Shown here in pieces: positions 1 through 13,503 of a DNA stretch of 64,000 bases. Within the stretch, counting starts at the first letter, position 1; every line of letters starts with the position of its first letter. This DNA is from Sphingomonas yunnanensis. GTDB taxonomy: Bacteria > Pseudomonadota > Alphaproteobacteria > Sphingomonadales > Sphingomonadaceae. The DNA is taken from contig NZ_JAIOKB010000004.1 of the NCBI RefSeq assembly GCF_019898765.1, positions 345,856 through 409,855 of the forward strand, written 5' to 3'. The position numbers and the translations under genes are program-made. A model generated the notes under the pieces. It saw only the letters and a program-made list of their open reading frames with translations. It was not told the origin of the DNA and searched no databases.

Positions 1-1890
1 AAGCTCTCGATGGCCTGGGACGAGCGAGTCTACGGCCGCGAATACGATCTCGACGTGTTCAACATCGTCGCGGTGGACGATTTCAACTTCGGCGCCATGG
101 AGAACAAGGGGCTGAATATCTTCAACAGCCGGTACATCCTCGCCGATCCCGATACTGCGACCGACTATGACTATGACGCCATTGCCGCGGTAGTGGCACA
201 CGAATATTTCCACAATTGGTCGGGCAATCGCGTCACCTGCCGCGACTGGTTCCAGCTGAGCCTCAAGGAAGGCTTCACCGTCTACCGCGACCAGTCGTTC
301 AGCGCCGACCAGGGCTCCGCCGCGGTCAAGCGGATCGAGGACGTGCGCGGCCTGCGCGCGGCGCAGTTTCCCGAGGATGCCGGTCCGCTCGCCCATCCGG
401 TGCGCCCCGAGAGCTATATCGAGATCAGCAATTTCTACACCGCCACCATCTACAACAAGGGTGCCGAACTGATCCGCATGCTGGCGACGATGCTCGGCGA
501 CGCTGCCTTTCGCGCCGGCGCCGATCTGTATTTCGACCGCCACGACGGCACCGCCGCCACCTGCGAGGATTTCGTCCGCTGCATGGAGGAGGCGAGCGGC
601 GCTGACCTGGCGCAGTTTCGCCTGTGGTACAGCCAGGCGGGCACGCCGCGCGTCTCTGCCACGGTCGAGCACGAACCCGGCAGCGGCCGAGCGCTGCTCC
701 ACCTCGCGCAGAAGGTGCCCGACACGCCCGGCCAGAGCGGCAAAGTGCCGCAGGTGCTGCCGTTGCGGGTACGCCTGTTCGGCAGCGCCACCGGCCAGGC
801 GCTCGGCGCGGAGCAGTTGGTGGTGCTGCGCGACGGGGCGGAGAGCATCGCCTTCGAGGAGGTGGCCGAGCGACCGATCGTGTCGCTCAACCGCGGTTTC
901 TCCGCGCCGGTGATCGTCGAGAGTGACCGTACCGCCGCCGACCTCGCCTTTCTCGCGCGCCACGACGATGATTCGTTCGCGCGCTATGAGGCGATGCAGC
1001 AGCTCATGCTCGACACGTTGGTGGCGGCCACCGTCGAGGGTGAGGCCGACAATCGCGCTGTGGTCGAGGCGGTGGCGGACACGCTCGACGATCCGGCGCT
1101 CGATCGCGCCTTCGTCGCCGAGGCGGTGCTGCTACCGTCGGAGAATTTCATCGGCGACCAGCTCGCCACGGTAGACCCGGAGGCGGTCTTCGCCGCGCGC
1201 GAGGCGCTGCGGCGCGCGCTCGCGCGTGCGCTCGACCAGCGTTGGCGCGCCGCCTGCGACCCGGCCGAGCGCGCGCCCTACGCCTACACGCCGGCAGCGA
1301 AAGGCGTGCGGCGGCTGCGCAACGTCGCGCTCCACTACCTCCAAGCGGGCGGCGCGGCGGATGCGCCGGCGCTGGCCTGGGCGCAGTTCGAAGCAGCGGA
1401 TAATATGACCGATCGGCAGGGCGCGCTCACCGCGCTGGCGAGCGGCTATTCCGACGAGCGCGACGCCGCACTCGCGGCCTTCTACGCGCGCTACGCGGAC
1501 AATCCGCTCGTGCTCGACAAATGGTTCCAGACGCAGGCGCTGTCCTCGCGCGACGATACGCCCGCGCTGGTCGTCGAGCTGGCGCGCCACCCTGATTTCT
1601 CGCTGGCGAACCCGAATCGCGCGCGCGCGCTGATCGGCGCATTCGCGGTCAACCAGCGGGCCTTTCACGTCACCGGGGGCGCCGGCTATCGATGGCTGAC
1701 AGACCAGTTGCTCGCCCTCGACCCGCTCAACCCGCAGACCTCGGCCCGGCTACTACCGCCGCTCGGTCGCTGGCGCCGCTTCGACCCGACGCGCGCGGCG
1801 CTGATGCGCGCCGAGCTGGAGCGGATCGTCGCGACGCCGGGGATCAGCAAGGACCTGTTCGAGCAGGCGTCGAAGAGTCTGGAAGGATAG
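1..1890 (+). CDS. pepN: Aminopeptidase N (M1 zinc metallopeptidase), 5'-truncated by window edge
   Basis: Cytoplasmic aminopeptidase that removes N-terminal residues from peptides. The reading frame is open from base 1 (Lys-Leu-Ser-Met-Ala-Trp), so the gene begins outside the window; about 629 C-terminal residues of a protein usually near 870 are present. The substrate-binding GAMEN motif is at 91-105. The zinc site HEYFH is at 199-213, followed by the GNRVTCRDWF segment and the downstream KEG glutamate, the usual third ligand. The rest matches the proteobacterial PepN C-terminal helical domain to the end (WYSQAGTPRV, NNMTDRQGAL, NPNRARALIGAF). The stop faces the convergent ppc across a strong hairpin. 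Confidence 0.97.
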   Translation, partial: KLSMAWDERVYGREYDLDVFNIVAVDDFNFGAMENKGLNIFNSRYILADPDTATDYDYDAIAAVVAHEYFHNWSGNRVTCRDWFQLSLKEGFTVYRDQSFSADQGSAAVKRIEDVRGLRAAQFPEDAGPLAHPVRPESYIEISNFYTATIYNKGAELIRMLATMLGDAAFRAGADLYFDRHDGTAATCEDFVRCMEEASGADLAQFRLWYSQAGTPRVSATVEHEPGSGRALLHLAQKVPDTPGQSGKVPQVLPLRVRLFGSATGQALGAEQLVVLRDGAESIAFEEVAERPIVSLNRGFSAPVIVESDRTAADLAFLARHDDDSFARYEAMQQLMLDTLVAATVEGEADNRAVVEAVADTLDDPALDRAFVAEAVLLPSENFIGDQLATVDPEAVFAAREALRRALARALDQRWRAACDPAERAPYAYTPAAKGVRRLRNVALHYLQAGGAADAPALAWAQFEAADNMTDRQGALTALASGYSDERDAALAAFYARYADNPLVLDKWFQTQALSSRDDTPALVVELARHPDFSLANPNRARALIGAFAVNQRAFHVTGGAGYRWLTDQLLALDPLNPQTSARLLPPLGRWRRFDPTRAALMRAELERIVATPGISKDLFEQASKSLEG

Positions 1891-1965
1891 GTGTCGCCGC
1901 CGACCGCTTGAGAGCCGTGATCGAAGTGAGGTGCGGTCGGATTATGTAGCCACGTCGTATCTCAA

Positions 1966-2001
1966 CCAACGTCATCCCCGCCTGCGCGGGGATGACGTTG
2001 G
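1966..2001. terminator. Perfect 16-bp inverted repeat between convergent pepN and ppc
   Basis: Two 16-base arms (CCAACGTCATCCCCGC and its complement) enclose a 4-base CTGC loop. It lies between the convergent stops of pepN and ppc, so it could end transcription from both sides, but neither side has a T-run. The core GTCATCCC links it to the palindromic repeats found elsewhere in the window. Confidence 0.6.
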
Positions 2002-2054
2002 GTCGCGGGCATGACGGGGGCAAGCAGCTAGCGACAGGAACGACGCGCCGCTCC

Positions 2055-4736
2055 TCACCCCGAGTTGCGCAGCGCCGTCGCGATCGCGTTGATCGACAGC
2101 AGGATGCCTTGGCGCACGCGCTCGTCGGCCTCGCCCGCACGGTGGCGCTTCATCAGCTCGATCTGGAGCAGGTTGAGCGGCTCGATATAGGGGAGACGCA
2201 GCCGGATCGAGGCGTCGAGCGCGGGGTGCTTCTCGAGCAGGTGCGACTGGTCGGTGACGTCGAGCAGCCCGTCATGCGTCTGTCGCCAGCCGTCGCGGAT
2301 CCGTCCGAACACCGTGTCTCGCAGGCCCGGATCCTCGACCAGCCCGGCGTAACGCTCGGCGATCCCCATGTCCGACTTAGCGAGCACCATCTCCATGTTG
2401 GCCAGCGTCGCGGCGAACAACGGCCAGCCCTGCGCCATGTCGCGCAGCAGCGCGCGGTCCTCGAAGGCGGCGATCGCCTGGCCGACGCCGTACCAGCCCG
2501 GCAGCATCACACGCGCCTGCGCCCAGCTGAATACCCAGGGGATGGCGCGCAGGTCCTCGATCGCGTCCGACTGCTTGCGGCTGGCCGGTCGACTGCCGAT
2601 CTTGAGTCCGGCGATCTCGGCGATCGGCGTCATCTGGCGGAAGAAGGTGCGGAATCCCTCCGTCTCGTAGACCAGCCCGCGATAGGCACGGAAGGCGGCG
2701 TCGGAGAGCCGGTCCATCGCCGCGGCGAAACTGGCATTGTCGCTGTTCGACAGCTGTTCGGGCTCGAGGCTGGCGAGCAAGGTCGCCGAGGCCATCGCCT
2801 CCAGGTTGGTCGTGGCGCTCTCGCGTGTGCCGTATTTGCCCGCGATCACCTCGCCCTGCTCGGTGATGCGGATGCGGCCCTGTACCGTGCCCGCGGGCTG
2901 CGCGCGGATCGCGGCGAAGCTGGATCCGCCGCCGCGCCCGACCGCGCCGCCGCGGCCGTGGAAGAGCTGCATGCCCACTCCGGCGGCGTCGAACACCGGC
3001 TTCAGCGCGGTCGAGGCGCGTGAGAGCTGCCACGTCGAGGTGAGATAGCCGCCGTCCTTGTTGCTGTCGGAATAGCCGATCATCACTTCCTGGTGGCCGC
3101 GCGCGCGTGCGATGTCGCGCACCTCGGGGATGGCGAACCACTCGGTCATGATCGCCGGCGCCGCCTCGAGGTCCTCGATCGTCTCGAACAGCGGCACCGC
3201 CATCACCGCCGCGCTGGCGGCCGCGTCGCCGGTCGCGGGGCGGTACAGGCCGACTTCCTTGAGCAGCAGGTGGACCTCAAGCAGATCTGACACCGACTTC
3301 GTCATCGAGACGATATATTGGCGGATACAAGCCGTACCATAGTTGGCATGCGCCTCGGCGGCGGCCTGGACGATCGCCAGCTCGGACGCGGTCTCGTCCG
3401 AGAAAGCCGTGAAGCGGCTTGTCAGCGGGCGCGGCGTCGCCAGCTCCTGGCGCAGCAGCATCACGCGCGCGTCCTCGTCAAGCGCGGTGTAATCGGCGCA
3501 GACGCCGGCACCGCGCAGCATCTCGGCGACGACCTTCTCGTGCACCGCGCTGTTCTGGCGCAGGTCGAGTGTGGCGAGATGGAAGCCGAACACCTCCACC
3601 GCGCGGATCAGCCGCCCGATCGCGCCGCCGGTGCCGAGCAGGCCGGCCCCCTCGGCCGAGAGTGGGCGCGCGATCGTCTTGAGGTCGGCGCGCAACGCGG
3701 CGGGGTCGGGATAGGGTTCGCCGCGCAGCGTGCCGGGGCGCGGCGCGGGCTCGCCGGTGAGCTTCTGGTAGGTCGCCGCGGTGCGAGCGTAGATGCCGCT
3801 GATGGCACGGCGATAGGGCTCGTCGCTGCGCGTCTCCGACGTGTCGCCGCTCGCCTCGGCCAGCGCGAGCACGCCCTCGTCGACCGCGCCGTGATCGGAG
3901 GAGATCGACAGCTCGGCGCCCATCGCGTGGAGCTGGTCGAGATAATAGCCCAGCACCGCGCGCGAGGCGCGGGCGAGCGCGGCGCGCAGGCTGTCCGCGG
4001 TGACGAAGGGGTTGCCGTCTCGGTCGCCGCCGATCCAGCTGCCCGGGCGCAGGAAGGCGGGCACGCGCGCGCCGAGCGCGCGATCCCAGCGCTGGTAGAG
4101 CGCGGGGATCACCGGCAGGAACACGTCGCGCAGGTAGCTGAGCGCGGTCTCCACCTCGTCGGTGACGTACAGCCGCTCGCGCCGCAGCACGCGGGTCTGC
4201 CACAACAGCGCGACCTGGCGCACGATCGCCTCGTCGACCTGGTCCCCTTCGGGCGTGGTGTCGGTCCCGCGATCGCGCAGCGCCATCAGCTGCGCGATGC
4301 GGTTGCGGTGATCGATCATGCTTTTGCGCCGCACCTCGGTGGGGTGAGCGGTGAGCACGGGCGCGATCAGCGCGCGCTCGAGCAGCGCCAGCACCTGGTC
4401 GCGGTCGACCCCGGCCTCGGCCAGTCGGCCGAGCGCGGCGGCGACGTCGGCGCCCTCCTCGGCGGCGATCCCCTGGCGATCCTCGGCGAGATTGGCGAGC
4501 ATCGAGAAGAGCATGAAGCCGCGCACGAAATCGAGCGTCTCGTCGAGGTCGAGCGCGCCGAGGCCCACATCGGGCGAGCCCTGGCCGTTGCCGCGGTGGC
4601 GCTCGACCGAGGCGGAGCGGATCGCCTCGGTGCGCTCGTAGAGCGTCTCGCCCCCGTAAGCGCGGATAACGTCGCCCAGCACGCGGCCGAGATAGCGGAC
4701 ATCGGGATTGTTGGTGATCGGGGGGAGTGTGGCCAT
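2055..4736 (-). CDS. ppc: Phosphoenolpyruvate carboxylase
   Basis: Carboxylates phosphoenolpyruvate with bicarbonate to oxaloacetate, replenishing the citric acid cycle. The 893-residue length is normal for bacterial Ppc. The catalytic-histidine motif LTAHPTEV is at residues 128-135. GYSDSNKDGGY is near residue 553, the Gly/Arg-rich FHGRGGAVGRGGG loop near 590, and EQGEVIAGKYG near 630. The protein ends in Asn-Ser-Gly, close to the conserved C-terminal NTG. Start is ATG at 4736. It is a single-gene unit between pepN (convergent) and a palindrome-bearing spacer. Confidence 0.98.
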   Translation of the reverse strand: MATLPPITNNPDVRYLGRVLGDVIRAYGGETLYERTEAIRSASVERHRGNGQGSPDVGLGALDLDETLDFVRGFMLFSMLANLAEDRQGIAAEEGADVAAALGRLAEAGVDRDQVLALLERALIAPVLTAHPTEVRRKSMIDHRNRIAQLMALRDRGTDTTPEGDQVDEAIVRQVALLWQTRVLRRERLYVTDEVETALSYLRDVFLPVIPALYQRWDRALGARVPAFLRPGSWIGGDRDGNPFVTADSLRAALARASRAVLGYYLDQLHAMGAELSISSDHGAVDEGVLALAEASGDTSETRSDEPYRRAISGIYARTAATYQKLTGEPAPRPGTLRGEPYPDPAALRADLKTIARPLSAEGAGLLGTGGAIGRLIRAVEVFGFHLATLDLRQNSAVHEKVVAEMLRGAGVCADYTALDEDARVMLLRQELATPRPLTSRFTAFSDETASELAIVQAAAEAHANYGTACIRQYIVSMTKSVSDLLEVHLLLKEVGLYRPATGDAAASAAVMAVPLFETIEDLEAAPAIMTEWFAIPEVRDIARARGHQEVMIGYSDSNKDGGYLTSTWQLSRASTALKPVFDAAGVGMQLFHGRGGAVGRGGGSSFAAIRAQPAGTVQGRIRITEQGEVIAGKYGTRESATTNLEAMASATLLASLEPEQLSNSDNASFAAAMDRLSDAAFRAYRGLVYETEGFRTFFRQMTPIAEIAGLKIGSRPASRKQSDAIEDLRAIPWVFSWAQARVMLPGWYGVGQAIAAFEDRALLRDMAQGWPLFAATLANMEMVLAKSDMGIAERYAGLVEDPGLRDTVFGRIRDGWRQTHDGLLDVTDQSHLLEKHPALDASIRLRLPYIEPLNLLQIELMKRHRAGEADERVRQGILLSINAIATALRNSG

Positions 4737-4826
4737 GCCGCGATGCTGCGTCGCGGCAGGCGCGGGGTCAACCGGTTAGGACTGATTAGGGGAAGGTGCG
4801 GGGGCGGCCGCGGTTATCCGCCCCCT

Positions 4827-4922
4827 CGTCATCCCGGTCTTGGTCCGGGATCCACCATCCACTTGTTAACAGGCCGCTGATTGCGCGGCGCCGTGACTCC
4901 CGGAACAAGTCCGGGGTGACGG
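4827..4922. repeat. Inverted pair of REP-like palindromic units
   Basis: One unit at 4827-4853 reads CGTCATCCCGGTCTTGGTCC and onward; a second, inverted unit occupies about 4892-4922 and ends CCGGGGTGACGG. Each is an imperfect palindrome. The pair fills the spacer between ppc and cpaF. Similar pairs occur at 7555-7650 and 37654-37751, and a single unit at 61856-61884. Confidence 0.7.
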
Positions 4923-4966
4923 AAAAAAAGAAGACCGTCATTCTACAAAAACGTCGTGCCCGGCGC

Positions 4967-6481
4967 TCACAGACATGCCTCCAGATACGCCTGATCGAAG
5001 CCGAACTGCTTGGCCTTGTCGAACGTGTACGGGCGCAGCCCCATCGAGCGATACTCGCCGATGATCTTGCCGTCGGCGCTCTCGTCGAGATACTCGAACT
5101 TGAACAGCTCCTGCGTCACGATCACTGGCCCCTCCATCCCGATCACCTCGGTGATGTTGGTGACGCGGCGCGAGCCGTCGCGCAGGCGCTTGACCTGGAT
5201 GATCATGTCGACGGAGTCGGCGATCTGTCGGCTGATCGCCTCCTTGGGCACCTTGATGTCCGACATCATCACCATGTTCTCCATACGCGCCAGCGCCTCG
5301 CGCGGGCTATTGGAGTGGAGCGTGCACATCGAACCGTCGTGGCCGGTGTTCATGGCGGCGAGCATGTCGAAACACTCGCTGCCGCGGATCTCGCCCAGGA
5401 TGATGCGGTCGGGGCGCATACGCAGCGCGTTCTTGACGAGATCGCGGATCGAGATCTCGCCCTGGCCCTCGAGGTTGGCGGGGCGGGTCTCGAGCGGCAG
5501 CCAGTGCGGCTGCTGCAGCCGCAGCTCGGCGGCGTCCTCGATCGTCAGCACGCGCTCGCCCGGGTCGATCATCTTCGACAGCGCGTTGAGCATCGTCGTC
5601 TTGCCCGAGCCGGTGCCGCCCGAGATCACGACGTTGAAGCGGCACGCGCCGGCGATCTTGAGCGCCGTTGCCATCTTCGCCGACATGCTGCCGAAGCCCG
5701 CCATCATGTCGAGCGTGATCGGCTTGGCGGAGAACTTACGGATCGAGATGGCGGTGCCGCGCAGGCTCAGCGGCGGCACGATCACGTTGACGCGGCTGCC
5801 GTCCTTGAGGCGCGCGTCGGCGAGGGGCGTGGTCTGGTCGACGCGGCGGCCGACCGAGTTGCAGATCCGCTGCGCGATCTGGAACAGGTGCTCCTCGTCG
5901 CGGAACTGGATGTTGGCCAGCTCCAGCTTGCCCTTGCGCTCGACGAAGGTCTGGTCGGGGCCGTTGACCATGATGTCGCTGATGTCGGCGTCGGCGAGCA
6001 GCTCCTCGAGCGGCCCGAGCCCGAGCAGCTCGTCGACCAGCACCTTCTCCAGCGCGAACTGCTCGCGGCGGTTGAGCGTCAGCTTCAATTCGGCGAGCAC
6101 CTCGCCGATGATCGGGCGGAACTCCTCCGCCAGCTCGTCCTTGCCGAGCGTCGCCGCGGCCTCGGGATCGACGCGCTCGAGCAGGCGCGGCAGCACCTGC
6201 TCCTTGATGCGGTGGATCGAGGCCTCGAAGCCCTCCATCCGGCTCGCGCCGGCGTCGCCGCTGGCGTTCTGCCGGTCGGCGAGGCGCTGCATCGCGTCGA
6301 CCGTGCCCTGCGGCACCAGCGATGCGTCGCCCTCGCCTGGCAGCGCGGATGCGTCGGCAGTGGGGAAGGGCTCGGCCTCGGGCCGCGCATGGGGGTTGGC
6401 TTGCATGGGCCGTGCCACGCCGAAGCCGCCGCGCGCGCCTGTCGTCCCCATCCCGCCGTTGCGGCGTCCGAACGCGTTCAT
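4967..6481 (-). CDS. cpaF: CpaF/TadA-family secretion ATPase
   Basis: GSPII_E-type ATPase that powers Tad (Flp) pilus assembly and related secretion. About 504 residues from ATG 6481. It has an N-terminal helical region, then the nucleotide-binding domain with Walker A SGGTGSGKTTMLN near residues 285-297, the Asp box (RVLTIEDAAELRL), Walker B (RIILGEIRGSE) and the His box (NTGHDGSMCTLHSN). ATG 6481 was chosen because GAGG precedes it at normal spacing and MNAFGRR resembles CpaF N-termini I recall. ATG 6493 and TTG 6526 are also in frame. No other tad/cpa gene is next to it, so it is an orphan here. Confidence 0.93.
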   Translation of the reverse strand: MNAFGRRNGGMGTTGARGGFGVARPMQANPHARPEAEPFPTADASALPGEGDASLVPQGTVDAMQRLADRQNASGDAGASRMEGFEASIHRIKEQVLPRLLERVDPEAAATLGKDELAEEFRPIIGEVLAELKLTLNRREQFALEKVLVDELLGLGPLEELLADADISDIMVNGPDQTFVERKGKLELANIQFRDEEHLFQIAQRICNSVGRRVDQTTPLADARLKDGSRVNVIVPPLSLRGTAISIRKFSAKPITLDMMAGFGSMSAKMATALKIAGACRFNVVISGGTGSGKTTMLNALSKMIDPGERVLTIEDAAELRLQQPHWLPLETRPANLEGQGEISIRDLVKNALRMRPDRIILGEIRGSECFDMLAAMNTGHDGSMCTLHSNSPREALARMENMVMMSDIKVPKEAISRQIADSVDMIIQVKRLRDGSRRVTNITEVIGMEGPVIVTQELFKFEYLDESADGKIIGEYRSMGLRPYTFDKAKQFGFDQAYLEACL

Positions 6482-6682
6482 CGACCCGATCATCCTCGAA
6501 AGTCCGGGGATCGAGCTAAGCGACAAGCCTTTATAATCGACTAACCACGGGCGCGACCGGCGCGAGCCCGCCGCACCGTGCCTCGGCGAGGTCCTGGTGC
6601 AGTAAGAGAAATTCTCCGCTCTGCAGAGTCGCGGAGGAAGGCGCTCATCATCCTCTGCACCTGCACGCGCGGGAGCAGAGAT

Positions 6683-7552
6683 CTACTCGATCCGTGCCCG
6701 GACACGTATTCCGGCGAGGGACACCGCGCGCCGCTGCGCCTCTGTCAACGCCGCGTCGAGCGGCAGCGACGCGGACTCCGCCCAGCGCAACGCGCGCGAC
6801 CGCTCGCGATCGTCCGCCTGCCTCACCGTCGCCGCTGGTAGCAGCTCCGCCAGCGCCGGCGCGTCCTCGTCGAAGCCGACGTGGCACAGACCGCGCTCGG
6901 TCTGCGCCACCAGCAGCGGGCCGAGTGGCGTCGGCAGCACGCACCAGCCGACTCGCTCGCCCGTTCCACCGTTCGCCCAGGCGGCGGGCGCCATGCCCAG
7001 CGCGGTGGCGTCGGCGTAGAAGCGGCTGGGGCCGGTATAGCCCGCGGCATAGATAGCCGCGGTGACCTTGCCCTCCGCGCGCAGTGCCGCGGCGGCGCGG
7101 AGCGTGCGCCGGTCGCGCGCATAGGCGGCGGGAGAGAGGCGGGTGGCGCGCGTGAACAGCCTCTGGAAGTGATGCGGCGCGTAGCCGACCGCCGCGGCGA
7201 GCTCGGTGAGCGACAGCGGGCGCTCGGCCTCGTCGAGTAGCGTGAGCGCGCGCGTCACCGCCGCCGCGTCGCGCGCGACGTCGTCGGGCAGGCAGCGTAG
7301 ACAGGCGCGATAGCCCGCCGCGCGCGCGGCCGCGCCGTCGCGGAGGAAGCCGACGTGCTCGCGCCGCGGCCGTCGCGCGGCGCAACTCGGGCGGCAGTAG
7401 ATGCGCGTCGAGCTGACCGTGACGACGAAGCGGCCGTCACAGGCACGGTCGCGGCGCGTGAAGGCGGCCCAGGCGGCGTCGGGATCGATGGCGGCGGGGG
7501 CCTTTATGGTGGTGGAGGAGGCGGGGCGGGCGTCGCCGTCTACCACAGGCAC
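6683..7552 (-). CDS. Ada-like methylphosphotriester sensor/regulator, C-terminal O6-MeG domain truncated
   Basis: About 289 residues from a GTG at 7552. The N-terminal Ada zinc domain has Cys53, 57, 84 and 87 in the spacing of E. coli Ada Cys38/42/69/72, so the methylphosphotriester acceptor is intact. An AraC-type DNA-binding domain follows (LSLTELAAAVGYAPHHFQRLF, RFYADATALG). Next comes the start of the methyltransferase N-terminal fold (TPLGPLLVAQTERGLCHVGF). The protein then stops: the helix-turn-helix and the PCHRV active-site motif of O6-alkylguanine transferase are absent. It may act as an AdaA-like activator or be decaying. ATG 7684 and ATG 7729 are in frame upstream, but that stretch runs through a palindromic repeat, so they are unlikely starts. 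Confidence 0.8.
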   Translation of the reverse strand: MPVVDGDARPASSTTIKAPAAIDPDAAWAAFTRRDRACDGRFVVTVSSTRIYCRPSCAARRPRREHVGFLRDGAAARAAGYRACLRCLPDDVARDAAAVTRALTLLDEAERPLSLTELAAAVGYAPHHFQRLFTRATRLSPAAYARDRRTLRAAAALRAEGKVTAAIYAAGYTGPSRFYADATALGMAPAAWANGGTGERVGWCVLPTPLGPLLVAQTERGLCHVGFDEDAPALAELLPAATVRQADDRERSRALRWAESASLPLDAALTEAQRRAVSLAGIRVRARIE

Positions 7553-7964
7553 TCCGTCATCCCGGACCTGTTCCGCGTTCCACGGTGTCCCACGCGCCGT
7601 CGCCGCGGCATGCTCGGACGGGCGGATCCCGGAACAGGTCCGGGCTGACGCGGGTGTGAGGAGCGGGGGTGCCGCGTGAGCCATCGGCGATCTCTTTTGT
7701 ATTCGGTCGCGGCGACGTTCCACGAGCAACGCCCCTTTTCGCCTATCTATACGCTACCGCCCGCGTCGCCGCATCCCGCGCCTTGCGGTCGAACCCCGGC
7801 GCCACCGCGCCGCGTTGAGCACGTTCAACACTGCCGCGCCCGCTTCGGTTGCATCCCCGGCAACCCTTTGCTACGCGCGCCGTCACCCAAGCGAAGGCGC
7901 GGTCGCGCGCCACTCGGTCGCATGGGTTCGACACCCTTGGGTTTATGCGAGGAAAGTGGATCGC
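7553..7964. other. Divergent spacer between ada-like gene and atpH
   Basis: This 412-base gap holds the palindrome pair at 7555-7650. The remaining roughly 310 bases must carry the atp operon promoter, but I could not single out convincing -35/-10 elements. No RNA gene was recognised. Confidence 0.4.
7555..7650. repeat. Inverted pair of REP-like palindromic units
   Basis: Units at 7555-7581 (CGTCATCCCGGACCTGTTCC and onward) and, inverted, at 7624-7650 (GGATCCCGGAACAGGTCCGG and onward) are separated by about 42 bases. They are near-complements and could form a large hairpin just upstream of the ada-like start. Same family as the pair at 4827-4922. Confidence 0.75.
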
Positions 7965-10068
<2,104 letters not shown>

Positions 10069-10075
10069 GGTGCGG

Positions 10076-10149
10076 GCTCCGGCGTACGCGGGAGCCCAGT
10101 GCTACAGTCGATCCGCTGAAAAACCCTGGGCTCCTGCCTATGCAGGAGC
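10076..10149. repeat. Inverted repeat in the atpA-atpG spacer
   Basis: A 24-base copy at 10076-10099 and an inverted 24-base copy at 10126-10149 (CTGGGCTCCTGCCTATGCAG and onward) flank 26 bases. Each copy is itself a near palindrome. The hairpin sits inside the operon without a T-run, so mRNA processing or stability control is more likely than full termination. Confidence 0.7.
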
Positions 10150-10164
10150 ACGAGAAGGCAGGAA

Positions 10165-12634
<2,470 letters not shown>

Positions 12635-12670
12635 TCGACTCGGCGTCGGTGCTCGGCTACCTTCAAGGGC

Positions 12671-13147
12671 ATGGGCATCGACACGCTCTCGATCGCGAAG
12701 GACCTGCGCGCGGCGGCGCTGCCGCAGGACCAGGCCGAGGCCATCGCCGCGGCGATCGGTCGCGCGATGAGCGAGGGCGCGGCGACGAGGGCGGACCTGG
12801 ATCGGCTCGGCGAGCGGATCGATGCCCGCTTCGAGCAGGAGGCCGCCCGGATCGAAGCCCGCTTCGACCAGGAGGCGGCCCGGATCGACGCTCGCTTCGA
12901 TCGAGAGGCCGCCAGGGTCGATGCGCGCTTTGCCCAGGTTGACGCTCGCTTCGATCAGATCGAGGCGCGACTCGAGGAGGCAGACGTCAAAGTCGACGCG
13001 CGCTTCATGCAGGTCGCCACCGATCTCCGCCTGGTCGAGGAGCGCATGACCGCCCGGATCGAGTCGGCCAAGACGCAGCTGTTGACCTGGCTCGTCGGCG
13101 CGATCTTCACCGCCACCGGCGTGCTGATCGCGGTGCTGAAGCTATGA
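12671..13147 (+). CDS. Coiled-coil, C-terminally membrane-anchored protein (CCDC90/DUF1640-like) inside the atp operon
   Basis: 158 residues, function unknown. Residues 1-35 ([20 protein letters not shown]) resemble the N-terminal helical region of bacterial CCDC90/DUF1640 proteins as I remember them. Residues 52-84 are three nearly identical 11-residue units of the type [11 protein letters not shown]. Two 7-residue units ([14 protein letters not shown]) follow, then a further charged helix to about 130. Residues 137-157 ([20 protein letters not shown]) form one membrane helix. This predicts a long coiled coil tethered at its C-terminus. It lies 36 bases after atpD and 85 bases before atpC in the same direction, so co-transcription is likely. 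Not a standard ATP synthase subunit. Confidence 0.75.
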   Translation: MGIDTLSIAKDLRAAALPQDQAEAIAAAIGRAMSEGAATRADLDRLGERIDARFEQEAARIEARFDQEAARIDARFDREAARVDARFAQVDARFDQIEARLEEADVKVDARFMQVATDLRLVEERMTARIESAKTQLLTWLVGAIFTATGVLIAVLKL

Positions 13148-13232
13148 TCGACTAGCCCCGCGTCGACACCCGTGCGATGTCGCCCGCGCGCCTCGGCCTC
13201 ACCCCTTCCACGCCGTACAGGATATCAGACCT

Positions 13233-13484
13233 ATGCTGCACTTCGAACTCGTCACCCCCGAACGCCTGGTCCGCTCGGATGAGGTGCACATGGTCACGGT
13301 GCCCGGCACCGACGGCGACTTCGCCGTGCTCGAGGGGCACGCGCCCTTCATGTCGACGATCCGCGACGGCGACGTGCTGGTGCAGAAGGCACCGGGCGCC
13401 GCGCCCGAGACGATCGCGATCCGCGGCGGCTTCGCCGAGGTCAACGCCAAGGGACTGACCGTCTTGGCCGAGCACGCCGGCTGA
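13233..13484 (+). CDS. atpC: F1 ATP synthase epsilon subunit (short form)
   Basis: Subunit of the F1 central stalk. The 83 residues cover only the N-terminal beta-sandwich domain ([40 protein letters not shown]). The C-terminal two-helix domain, which inhibits ATP hydrolysis in E. coli, is missing. Such short forms occur in other alphaproteobacteria, so this is probably normal rather than a truncation. It is the last gene of the cluster and ends 19 bases before the convergent priA stop. Confidence 0.96.
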   Translation: MLHFELVTPERLVRSDEVHMVTVPGTDGDFAVLEGHAPFMSTIRDGDVLVQKAPGAAPETIAIRGGFAEVNAKGLTVLAEHAG

Positions 13485-13503
13485 GGCCGCTCGCCGGCGC
13501 GTC

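Noticed and set aside
1992..4880. Long plus-strand frames (343 and 520 residues) opposite ppc
   Set aside because: Arg/His/Gly-rich translations without domains; they are mirror frames of the high-GC ppc gene, whose motifs are complete.
4796..6544. Plus-strand frames of over 500 residues opposite cpaF
   Set aside because: Composition is typical of antisense to GC-rich codons, no motif, no ribosome site; cpaF is intact on the other strand.
12822..12960. Tandem DNA repeats of about 33 bases considered as a minisatellite or CRISPR-like array
   Set aside because: Units are contiguous without spacers, in frame, and encode the coiled-coil repeat; they are coding sequence.
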